Below are positions 5,453 through 11,633 of a stretch of DNA of 11,633 nt, in pieces (positions within the stretch are counted from its first letter, which is position 1; every line of letters starts with the position of its first letter). Source of the DNA: Peptococcaceae bacterium (GTDB lineage: Bacteria > Bacillota > Peptococcia > DRI-13 > UBA5745). Below the pieces are notes generated by a model that saw nothing but the letters and a program-made list of their open reading frames with translations, made no database searches and was not told the DNA's origin. The translations under genes and the position numbers were made by a program. The DNA lies in NCBI GenBank assembly GCA_031264885.1, contig JAISDM010000015.1:1-11633 (forward strand). The letters run 5' to 3'.

Positions 5453-7195
5453 CTAATCCTCTTCTTTCAGTTCTCCATCCTCCATGATATAGATTTTGCG
5501 TCCGACGGCGCCTCTTTCCCCCAACGCGCCATAATAAACGCCATTCAGAGTCAGTTCCGCCACGCTGGGATTCCCCGCCACTATCTCCAAACGGGTCATC
5601 CCGCTGAGAGCGGCGGTTTCTCCGTCTCTCATGGTCTTCTCATACAAGACGTTTCCGTCTCCCTTGATCTGAACCCAACATTCCCCTTGCAGAACCGTCA
5701 ATTCCATATCAATGCTTGTGCGCAGAGGTTGAGTGGTTAATATCGGAGATTGAGTGAGTAAATCCGTCGATGTCGATGTCGCTGACGATCCGATATCCAT
5801 CCGCTCCAGTATTGAATAAGACAATACGCATATCACACTGAAAACGGCAAATACAATACACGTGAGTATTATCGCGCGCCGCATGTCGCTTAATACAAAA
5901 CTGTGATGTGCCGCAGATACATGTGGCGATGCTCCATCCCACACACCTTCAGTGCGGCTCGTTTGCTCCCCTTCCGCAGTCTGCGTCCCGAACGCGCGTC
6001 CGGACGCCGACGTCCCAAACACACCTGCCGTCCCTGCCGTCTTGTCTGCGGTCGTCTCACCGGGGGCCGTGGCCCCAAACGCGCCCGCTATCCGTTCCGA
6101 TGTGGGCGGGGGCGGCGGGGGCGGCGTCTGCGCCGCAGCGGCAGATCGGGGCGACGCCGCGGCGCCTGCCTGGCCGGCCGCTGAAGCGCCCATCTGTCTA
6201 ATCGCCTCACCGGTGGACTGGACGGACGCCGGATCGGCAGATCGCGCAGCCGTTCCAGCGGACGCGGCGGAGACGCTTTCGCCGCTCAGTGCCTTCTCCA
6301 GCGCCTCCCGCATCTCGGTCGGGGAGGCAAAACGCCGCTTGCGGTCGAAGGCGCACGCCTTGGATATAATCGCGTTCATCGCCGGCGAAGCCCCGGGAAT
6401 GGCCGGCAGCGCTTCGCCTTTCATTCTCCGCTGTAACGCGGTATCCCGGTCGCGGGGCGTGATGGGTTCGGGAAACGCCGGCAAGAACGGCGTCCGGTTT
6501 TGGTTCAGGAAACGGTACATCACGATGCCCAGCGAATATGTATCCACATTGGCACCGTACTCCTGACCGGTGAACACTTCCGGCGCCATATAGGTGTACG
6601 TCCCTTTCTTCGACAATCCCGACATCGTCCGCTCAATCTGCCGGGCGATGCCGAAGTCCCCCAATTTATACTCCTCAAACTGCGATACGAAGATGTTATC
6701 CGGCTTGATGTCCCGGTGAATGGTGTTTTTCCGCGCGCACAACTCCAGCGCCTGACAGATATGGATACCGAGTTTGACTACATCCTTCGCCGCGAAGGGT
6801 TTTTCGTGGGTGTAGTCGGTCAGGCTGGTGAGCAGTTCCATACGGATGAGAATGTCCCAGCCGATCTCGCCCGGCCGCTCAATGACCTTATGATCCTCGA
6901 AGCTGACGATGTTGCTGTTGCCCCGGAATTCGCTCAGAAGGTCGATTTCCTGGATGATGTCCGCGACAAAGGCGTGAAAATAGCTGCGGGCGGATGCTTC
7001 GTTCAGCCCCTCGCTCCGCATCTGCCGCAAATCGGCTTCATTCTGCGGAACGGATATGATTTTTACCGCCGAGTAATACGTCTTGCCAAATTCTTCCCGG
7101 CGCACTTTATACACCTTCCCGAAGGAACCCTCGCCGATCAGGGAGTCCACATACCAGGAACCCCACAGCGGTTCGTATTGCTTGATGTCGGTCAT
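5453..7195 (-). CDS. Membrane Ser/Thr kinase with RodZ-C (DUF4115)-like outer domain
   Basis: The 580-aa product starts with a Hanks-type kinase domain (about 13-300): GEGSFG (21-26), K45, E83, HRDIKPDN (160-167), DFG (180-182) and APE (204-206). All key residues are present, so it should be active. A flexible Ala/Gly/Pro linker (about 305-435, with a run of Pro) leads to a single membrane helix (about 441-462). The outer part (about 498-575) resembles the RodZ C-terminal/DUF4115 domain: ECWVQIKGDG, MRDGETAAL, IVAGNPSVAELTLNG, AVGRKIYI. The cell-shape protein RodZ carries this fold, so a wall- or morphogenesis-related signal is plausible but inferred. The start at 7195 is preferred over an in-frame ATG 18 nt upstream because AGGAGA (7201-7206) is spaced 5 nt from it. 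That site overlaps the stop of the upstream kinase gene, so the two are translationally coupled. Confidence 0.9.
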   Translation of the reverse strand: MTDIKQYEPLWGSWYVDSLIGEGSFGKVYKVRREEFGKTYYSAVKIISVPQNEADLRQMRSEGLNEASARSYFHAFVADIIQEIDLLSEFRGNSNIVSFEDHKVIERPGEIGWDILIRMELLTSLTDYTHEKPFAAKDVVKLGIHICQALELCARKNTIHRDIKPDNIFVSQFEEYKLGDFGIARQIERTMSGLSKKGTYTYMAPEVFTGQEYGANVDTYSLGIVMYRFLNQNRTPFLPAFPEPITPRDRDTALQRRMKGEALPAIPGASPAMNAIISKACAFDRKRRFASPTEMREALEKALSGESVSAASAGTAARSADPASVQSTGEAIRQMGASAAGQAGAAASPRSAAAAQTPPPPPPPTSERIAGAFGATAPGETTADKTAGTAGVFGTSASGRAFGTQTAEGEQTSRTEGVWDGASPHVSAAHHSFVLSDMRRAIILTCIVFAVFSVICVLSYSILERMDIGSSATSTSTDLLTQSPILTTQPLRTSIDMELTVLQGECWVQIKGDGNVLYEKTMRDGETAALSGMTRLEIVAGNPSVAELTLNGVYYGALGERGAVGRKIYIMEDGELKEED

Positions 7196-7205
7196 GGCCG
7201 TCTCC

Positions 7206-9233
7206 TTAAACATCGCGCACGGTGACGACGCAGATCGCTCTGTGCGCGCCGTCGCCGGTCGTGACGGCGACTACGGCGCTTCCGGCCGCTTTCGCCGTAA
7301 TCACGCCCGAGGATGTCACCGAAACGACGGCGGTATTCCCGGATGCCCAAGAAATGGAGCGGTCGTCGGCGTTCAGCGGCGAAACCGACGCTTGCAGCAC
7401 ATAGGATTCGCCGACTCTCAATTCACACGCCGCCGGATTGACGGAGACATGCGTCACATGAATGACGGACAGCGCCGGCTCGGTCGCCGCCGGCTCGGTT
7501 TCGGTTCTCCGCGGCGCGGTTCTGCCGGGCGCCGCGGCGGATGGCGCCGTTGTGGACGGCGGCGGCGTTGTCGTCGCCGGTTCCGTGCTCGATTCCACCG
7601 GCGCTCTGAGCCTCGACGGATCAATATACGCGCCCTCATAGGTAATCGTCAGCGCGCGGTCTTCGCCGTTCCACTCCACATCCGCGCCCAGACTTTCCGA
7701 AATCAGCTTTGCCGGAATCATCGCGCCTCCGTTGACAGAATCCGGCGCCGCCGTCAGCTTCACCGGATCTCCGTTGACAAAAGCGGAATCGCTGCCGAGA
7801 ATCAGGTCGGCGGCATTCCCTCCCCATTCGACGCGTATGGTTTGGGTTGCGGGATCGTAACTGACGGTTCCGCCCATCACATCCATAAGGCCGCGAAGCG
7901 GCAGCATGGCCACCGTTCCCATAAGCAGCGGAGCGCCGTTATTCTCGTCGATTTGAGCCGGCGTCCCGTTGACGACCATGTTCGGGTCGTCGATTCTCAG
8001 CACGATTTGATTGAAATATACATCCGGCTGCGCCGGAGATTCCTCGATATCAGAATTAGAATTTTGGATAAAAAAAATAAAAACGCAGACCAGCGCGGCC
8101 AGCGACGCGGCACAGACCGCAATCAGGCGGCGCCGCTTCTTCCTGTCCGCCGACCCGCCGCCGGATGGGTAACGCCGGTTGAACACGCCCTCGGTTCTCT
8201 CGGCGGGCTCTGTTTCCGGTATGGTGTCCGAATACGACTGTGCCGAAGACTCAGCGGTAAACCGCGGCGCCGACTCGAACTCGTCGGTGAATCGCGGCGC
8301 CGCCTCGGATACGCGGGTTCCCCCATCGACCGTTTCCAGCGCCGCCCGCATCTCCGCCGCGTTGACGTACCGCGTCCTGCGGTCGAAGTCGCAGGCTTTC
8401 TGCACAATCGCGTTCAGCGCCGGGTCTATCCCCGGAATCTCCGGCAGCGGCTCACCCTTCATCCGTCGCGTAAGCGCGGCGTCACGCTCACGCGGCGTGA
8501 TCGGCGCGGGGAAATCCGGCAGAAAGGGCGTCCGGTTCCGGTTCAGCAGGCGATACATCACGATCCCCAATGAATACGTATCCACGCTGGCGCCGTATTC
8601 CTGACCGGCAAACACCTCCGGCGCCATATAGGTATATGTGCCTTTTTTCGATAAACCGGACATGGTGCGCTCGACCTGCCGCGCTATGCCAAAATCGCCC
8701 AATTTATAATCGCCGAACTGTGATATGAAAATATTGTCCGGCTTGATATCGCGGTGGATGATGTTTTTCGTGGCGCAAAGCTCCAGCGCCCGGCAGATGT
8801 GGATGCCCATCTTCACGGCCTCGTCCCGCGACAGCGGCTCCCGGGTCACCAAAGCGGTCAGATTGGTCAGCATCTCCATTCGAATGAGAATGTCCCAGCC
8901 GACGCCGTCCGCTTTCTCAGCGACCTTGTGATCCTCGAAGCTGACGATGTTGCTGTTGCCCCGGAACCCGCTCATAAGGTCGATTTCCTGTACAATATCC
9001 ATCACAAAGGCGTGGAAATAAGTTCGAGCGGACGCCTCGTCCAGTCCTTCGCCCTGTATCTGCCTCAAGTCCGCTTCGTTCTGCGGGATGGAAATGATTT
9101 TTACCGCCGAATAATAGACCTTCCCGAATTCCTCGCGCCGGACTTTATAAACCTTGCCGTAGGAACCTTCGCCGATCAATTCGTCCACAAGCCAGTGTTC
9201 CCACAGGGGTTCGTATTGATGAATATCGGGCAT
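7206..9233 (-). CDS. Membrane Ser/Thr kinase with copper-amine-oxidase-N and Big_2 outer domains
   Basis: The 675-aa product is a paralogue of the next gene in the operon. The first 300 residues align without gaps: GEGSYG 21-26, K45, E83, HRDIKPDN 160-167, DFG 180-182, APE 204-206. A linker carrying a short APRFT repeat (312-316, 322-326) and a basic KKRRR patch (365-369) precede one membrane helix (about 370-389). Outside lie a copper-amine-oxidase-N-like domain (about 417-533: MLPLRGLMDVMGGTVSYD, MIPAKLISESLGADVEW), a Thr/Pro/Ala spacer (548-588) and a Big_2 immunoglobulin-like domain (about 592-672: VSVNPAACELRVGESYVL, ITAKAAGSAVVAV). GAGGAG 8 nt upstream supports the ATG. The outer domains are typical of surface or wall attachment. 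This kinase probably senses something different from its neighbour while sharing cytoplasmic targets (inference). Confidence 0.92.
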   Translation of the reverse strand: MPDIHQYEPLWEHWLVDELIGEGSYGKVYKVRREEFGKVYYSAVKIISIPQNEADLRQIQGEGLDEASARTYFHAFVMDIVQEIDLMSGFRGNSNIVSFEDHKVAEKADGVGWDILIRMEMLTNLTALVTREPLSRDEAVKMGIHICRALELCATKNIIHRDIKPDNIFISQFGDYKLGDFGIARQVERTMSGLSKKGTYTYMAPEVFAGQEYGASVDTYSLGIVMYRLLNRNRTPFLPDFPAPITPRERDAALTRRMKGEPLPEIPGIDPALNAIVQKACDFDRRTRYVNAAEMRAALETVDGGTRVSEAAPRFTDEFESAPRFTAESSAQSYSDTIPETEPAERTEGVFNRRYPSGGGSADRKKRRRLIAVCAASLAALVCVFIFFIQNSNSDIEESPAQPDVYFNQIVLRIDDPNMVVNGTPAQIDENNGAPLLMGTVAMLPLRGLMDVMGGTVSYDPATQTIRVEWGGNAADLILGSDSAFVNGDPVKLTAAPDSVNGGAMIPAKLISESLGADVEWNGEDRALTITYEGAYIDPSRLRAPVESSTEPATTTPPPSTTAPSAAAPGRTAPRRTETEPAATEPALSVIHVTHVSVNPAACELRVGESYVLQASVSPLNADDRSISWASGNTAVVSVTSSGVITAKAAGSAVVAVTTGDGAHRAICVVTVRDV

Positions 9234-9266
9234 ACTTATTTCTCCTCGTTACTGTTTTCTGCTATC

Positions 9267-9341
9267 GTCATTCCGAGCTTGACCCGGAATCCAAAAATTC
9301 AGCGATGAAAGAAATGGATTCCGGGACAAGCCCGGAATGAC
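9267..9341. repeat. Inverted-repeat element of the GTCATTCCGGGC family, copy B
   Basis: Arms 9267-9292 and 9316-9341 form a long hairpin with two mismatches and a 23-nt spacer, the same geometry as copy A. It occupies most of the 142-bp gap between the M23-fusion gene and the first kinase. In the mRNA it would form a large intercistronic stem that could attenuate transcription or stabilise one side. No U-tract follows on the minus strand. Confidence 0.88.
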
Positions 9342-9375
9342 AGTCGTGGGAATTCCTTCGACCATAGTTGCTCTC

Positions 9376-10266
9376 TCATACCGTTAATCCCAATTCGTTA
9401 AAGAAAATTTCAGGATCAATAAAAACGCGGTCTGAGCCAAAAATCTGCGCCGGAGTCATGGGCTGTGAAGAATCTCTAGCGCAACGCACATCCATATGAA
9501 GGTGCGGTGTACCGTTAGCCCCGCCTGTTTGCCCAAGCTTCCCAATGGAACTGCCTGCCGCCACGGTAGATCCGACGGCAAGCGGGGGTTTTTCTTGTAA
9601 ATGAGCATAAGTAACATAGTAATATTTGCCGTTGATATTGTATTCGATCGTCGTGTAATAACCGTAACCCTGTTGGGGGTTCTTTACGGTTCCACTATCC
9701 TGCTTACACACCACAACCTTGCCGTCGGCGCAGGATGTGATGGGATCGCCTTCCGCTCCTATAAAGTCATAACCGTTGTGTCCACCTGTCGCCTTGTCCG
9801 ACGCAAGCCCTCTGTCAATGCCAAAACCATACCTAGCCTTATCAAAGGTGCCTGAGAAATTGCCAACCGGATATACGCCTGACGCGCCGCTGGAGACAGA
9901 AGTCCCACCGCCACCCGTCGCGATACCGATGCCGACTGCGCCCACGCCAGCCACGCCTGCCGCCGCGGCGAGCGCCGCCGCCTCCTGGGTCAGCACGTGC
10001 TCGGTTCCTTCGTATTGCGTCGCCGCGTTATCCAGGAAGTTCGCGTACTGTGTCAGATTCTCGTACATCGCCCGATATTTGCCGTCCAGAGAAAGCAAAT
10101 GTTCCATGATATCGTCAGGTCTTGTGCCACGAAAAAAGCCCTTCATATCCGCAATCTTTCTGACAACTGTCTGCTGACTTTGAAAAACCTCGTCGGCTTT
10201 CGCGCGGATGGAGGAAGCTTTCGCGCGAAGATCCTCGGTCGTCGCCTGGATCATTGCCACCGGCAT
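9376..10266 (-). CDS. WXG100-like N-terminus fused to M23 endopeptidase (candidate T7SS effector)
   Basis: The 296-aa product has an ESX/WXG100-like helical hairpin at about 5-90: IQATTEDLRAKASSI, a turn with FRG (45-47) in place of WXG, then MYENLTQYANFLDNAATQYE. An Ala/Gly-rich hydrophobic stretch follows (96-119), then a Ser/Gly linker and an M23 peptidase domain (about 145-285). All metal and catalytic positions are present: HNGYD (H163, D167), AHL (H222), HLHMDV (H255, H257). M23 enzymes cut peptidoglycan cross-bridges or stem peptides. There is no Sec signal peptide, so the N-terminal hairpin is the likely type VII export signal (inference). The ATG at 10266 has a loose GGGCGGTGG site 6 nt upstream; an in-frame ATG four codons later is an alternative. 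Sixty bp separate it from the preceding gene. Confidence 0.85.
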   Translation of the reverse strand: MPVAMIQATTEDLRAKASSIRAKADEVFQSQQTVVRKIADMKGFFRGTRPDDIMEHLLSLDGKYRAMYENLTQYANFLDNAATQYEGTEHVLTQEAAALAAAAGVAGVGAVGIGIATGGGGTSVSSGASGVYPVGNFSGTFDKARYGFGIDRGLASDKATGGHNGYDFIGAEGDPITSCADGKVVVCKQDSGTVKNPQQGYGYYTTIEYNINGKYYYVTYAHLQEKPPLAVGSTVAAGSSIGKLGQTGGANGTPHLHMDVRCARDSSQPMTPAQIFGSDRVFIDPEIFFNELGLTV

Positions 10267-10326
10267 AAATGACCACCGCCCTTTCCGCTAATCCTTTATG
10301 TTCAAACATTAGTATATTAGTTCCTA

Positions 10327-11010
10327 TTATTTTGCTATTTTGCATATTGTATTGATAAGCTTCAAAAGTATTTCACCCACAGACACAACACTGTTAGAGA
10401 TACCTTCAGAGATGGGATTCAGATCAATTGAATCGGAACCACCCACAACGGTTTTGGCGGGCGGCTCGACCGTGACCTTAGGAGCGTTCCCGAAAGAAGG
10501 AAACTTTATGGTCGGAATATTTATAGTCGGAAGTTTAAACGTGCCGGATCCGCCGGAACTGGATGAGCCGGTAGAACCGGAAGAACCGCCCGCCGCTGAC
10601 TGAGACGGCCATGAAACCGAGCCGCCCACAGTTTGTGTGCTTGAACTCCCGCCGGTCGCGGCGACCGGCCTGGGCTCCCATACATCAGACTCAAAACCCC
10701 AATAATCCAGCAGCGGGGCAGCCAGCTCGATATTCCTGGCGGAAAGCGCCCTATCCCACGCCTCAAAGCGATCCGCGCCTTTGTCCAACGCGTCGGCCAA
10801 ATTCCGTAACGCGTCCCGCATCTTTGACACCCCGTCCTTTGTCTCGGCGACCTCGTTGGCTATATGGACGCGTTCGGGGCACCGCCATGTGGAATGATTA
10901 AAGGCGTGTTGCAGCGATTTATACGCCTCGTTGATAAGATCGACCGCCCGTTTTATTTTTTTAGCGTAATTTTTCATGAAGTCCGTTTCATAGTTGATGA
11001 TATCAGCCAC
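10327..11010 (-). CDS. WXG100-like protein with Ser/Gly linker and C-terminal helix
   Basis: The 227-aa product begins at a GTG with GGGAGGA a few nt upstream. The first ~90 residues read as an ESX-type helix-turn-helix: INYETDFMKNYAKKIKRAVD, then STWRCPER with W42-R43-C44 at the WXG position, then a helix KDGVSKMRDALRNLADALDK. A Trp-containing segment (LLDYWGFESDVW, 100-111), a Ser/Gly-rich linker (120-156) and a repetitive PTINIPTIKFPSF motif follow. It ends in a probable amphipathic helix (about 205-225). No catalytic domain is recognised. It is likely a type VII substrate or a partner of the adjacent M23 fusion protein. The C-terminal part is unlike anything I can name. Confidence 0.75.
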   Translation of the reverse strand: MADIINYETDFMKNYAKKIKRAVDLINEAYKSLQHAFNHSTWRCPERVHIANEVAETKDGVSKMRDALRNLADALDKGADRFEAWDRALSARNIELAAPLLDYWGFESDVWEPRPVAATGGSSSTQTVGGSVSWPSQSAAGGSSGSTGSSSSGGSGTFKLPTINIPTIKFPSFGNAPKVTVEPPAKTVVGGSDSIDLNPISEGISNSVVSVGEILLKLINTICKIAK

Positions 11011-11049
11011 AGTTCCTCCCCCTTCCGGCGCGATCCAGCGCCTGAATCG

Positions 11050-11349
11050 TTATAACCTGACACTCAGCAGTGATTTTTCGACGGCCACGTCCACATTAAT
11101 TAAGTCTCCCACAGCGTCCCTTACCATCACCAAGTAGATATCGAGATTGCGGTTGAACGCGTCGAGATCCTTTTTGTTTTCCCGGAACTTGTCTGTATAG
11201 ACCTGCTGCGCCTCGGACTGCCAGACCCCCGTCATATACTCAACTTCTTTGGCGATCTCCCCGATTAGCTCGTTTTGTCTGGCGACTTCCTTTATGGAAG
11301 AATTAACATTCGCCAATACCTTGTCGGTACTCATTTGCGCGTAACCCAA
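11050..11349 (-). CDS. WXG100 family protein, WQS variant
   Basis: The 99-aa size and pattern match the WXG100 (ESAT-6-like) family: helix 1 (about 8-38), the turn GVWQSEAQQVY with W43-Q44-S45 replacing WXG, and helix 2 (about 50-95). Such proteins form antiparallel helical-hairpin dimers and are exported by type VII secretion or act as chaperones for larger substrates. The start is TTG at 11349, because the strong AAAGGAGG lies 9 nt upstream of it. The in-frame ATG five codons later would be 24 nt away. It is followed after 39 bp by the GTG-started WXG100-like gene, so they are probably in one operon. Confidence 0.85.
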   Translation of the reverse strand: MGYAQMSTDKVLANVNSSIKEVARQNELIGEIAKEVEYMTGVWQSEAQQVYTDKFRENKKDLDAFNRNLDIYLVMVRDAVGDLINVDVAVEKSLLSVRL

Positions 11350-11358
11350 CGCCGATCC

Positions 11359-11366
11359 CCTCCTTT
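11359..11366 (-). promoter_or_regulatory. Ribosome binding site deciding the TTG start
   Basis: AAAGGAGG on the minus strand, 9 nt before TTG at 11349. It is close to a full anti-16S match, so the weak TTG is the likely start and not the downstream ATG. Confidence 0.75.
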
Positions 11367-11419
11367 CTCCGGATTCTTCAATTTGTAATTACGTCGTGCC
11401 GGGCGCTCCATCGTATCTT

Positions 11420-11494
11420 GTCACTCCTGGCTTGACCCGGAATCTATTTCTTCTGCCGTCGAATTTTTGGATTCCGGGACAAGCCCGGAATGAC
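11420..11494. repeat. Inverted-repeat element of the GTCATTCCGGGC family, copy C
   Basis: Arms 11420-11445 and 11469-11494 pair with four mismatches around a 23-nt spacer. The right arm is identical to the right arms of copies A and B, while the left arm is the most diverged of the three. It sits in the 167-bp gap between the partial gene at the window edge and the WXG100 gene. Confidence 0.87.
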
Positions 11495-11516
11495 AATAAG
11501 GGTTCCTCCATCCTGC

Positions 11517-11633
11517 TCAGCGCATTAATCCTTTGATCCGCGTCATAAGCCGCCGGTCAATATCGCGGTAGTGTTCGACGACCTCCCCGATATAGGCGCG
11601 CGTTTTGCCCATATCCTGACATTTGTTATTTAA
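11517..11633 (-). CDS. C-terminal end of an unidentified gene running off the window (possibly WXG100-like)
   Basis: An open frame enters from the right edge and ends at TGA (11517-11519), giving the last 38 residues, which end in RIKGLMR. The visible part (MGKTRAYIGEVVEHYRDIDR) is one continuous predicted helix. Its L/I-xx-VV-xx-Y-xx-D spacing resembles the second helix of WXG100 proteins, and its neighbours are of that type. Too little is visible for a firm assignment, and the start lies outside the window. Because no start is seen, the frame itself is supported only by codon continuity and context. Confidence 0.45.
   Translation of the reverse strand, partial: LNNKCQDMGKTRAYIGEVVEHYRDIDRRLMTRIKGLMR

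Noticed and set aside
7083..8573. Long plus-strand open frame (496 codons) across the two kinase genes
   Set aside because: It is antisense to clear kinase and outer-domain coding sequence. Its product is Arg/Gly-rich with no domain, and there is no ribosome binding site. It is a by-product of GC-rich codons.
9244..9375. Intrinsic terminator between the M23-fusion gene and the first kinase
   Set aside because: The strong hairpin belongs to a dispersed repeat family and lacks a following U-run, so it is recorded as a repeat and not a terminator.

Overview
The window looks like a chromosomal segment from a GC-rich member of the Clostridia. The evidence is strong Shine-Dalgarno sites (AAAGGAGG type), ATG/GTG/TTG starts, WXG100-type small proteins, Clostridia-type membrane Ser/Thr kinases, copper-amine-oxidase-N repeat domains and two families of dispersed palindromic repeats. 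The taxon is inferred from protein style only. All genes lie on the minus strand except the first.

Layout. Positions 1-145 hold a non-coding, foldable stretch (possibly a group II intron relic; unproven). Positions 146-2434 (+) encode a BREX-1 type A PglZ in which the predicted catalytic motifs are substituted or deleted while the surrounding scaffold is kept. No brxL follows it. A convergent minus-strand gene ends 6 bp beyond its stop. Positions 2441-4633 (-) form a tight two-gene unit: a secreted copper-amine-oxidase-N domain protein, then a secreted M23 peptidase with a Pro/Thr linker and a C-type lectin domain. Positions 4634-5452 contain no gene. They hold a repeat cluster: two 118-bp MITE-like elements that align without gaps and flank a GGCGGCA palindrome, two more palindromes of that type, and a long inverted repeat of the GTCATTCCGGGC family.

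Positions 5453-9233 (-) encode two paralogous membrane Ser/Thr kinases, co-translated, with nearly identical cytoplasmic kinase domains. Their extracytoplasmic domains are entirely different: RodZ-C/DUF4115-like in one, copper-amine-oxidase-N plus Big_2 in the other. Positions 9376-11349 (-) encode three WXG100-fold-like proteins in a row. None has a canonical WXG motif (FRG, WRC, WQS), and one is fused to a complete M23 endopeptidase. The end of another minus-strand gene runs off the right edge.

How it may work together (inference). The right two thirds look like a type VII (ESX/Ess-like) secretion accessory locus. It would supply small helical-hairpin substrates or chaperones, a candidate exported peptidoglycan hydrolase, and two kinases whose outer domains could sense wall or surface state and signal inward. 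The secreted M23-lectin protein and the copper-amine-oxidase-N protein to the left may be further cell-surface parts. No EssC-type ATPase, FHA protein or phosphatase is in the window, so a complete system is not demonstrated.
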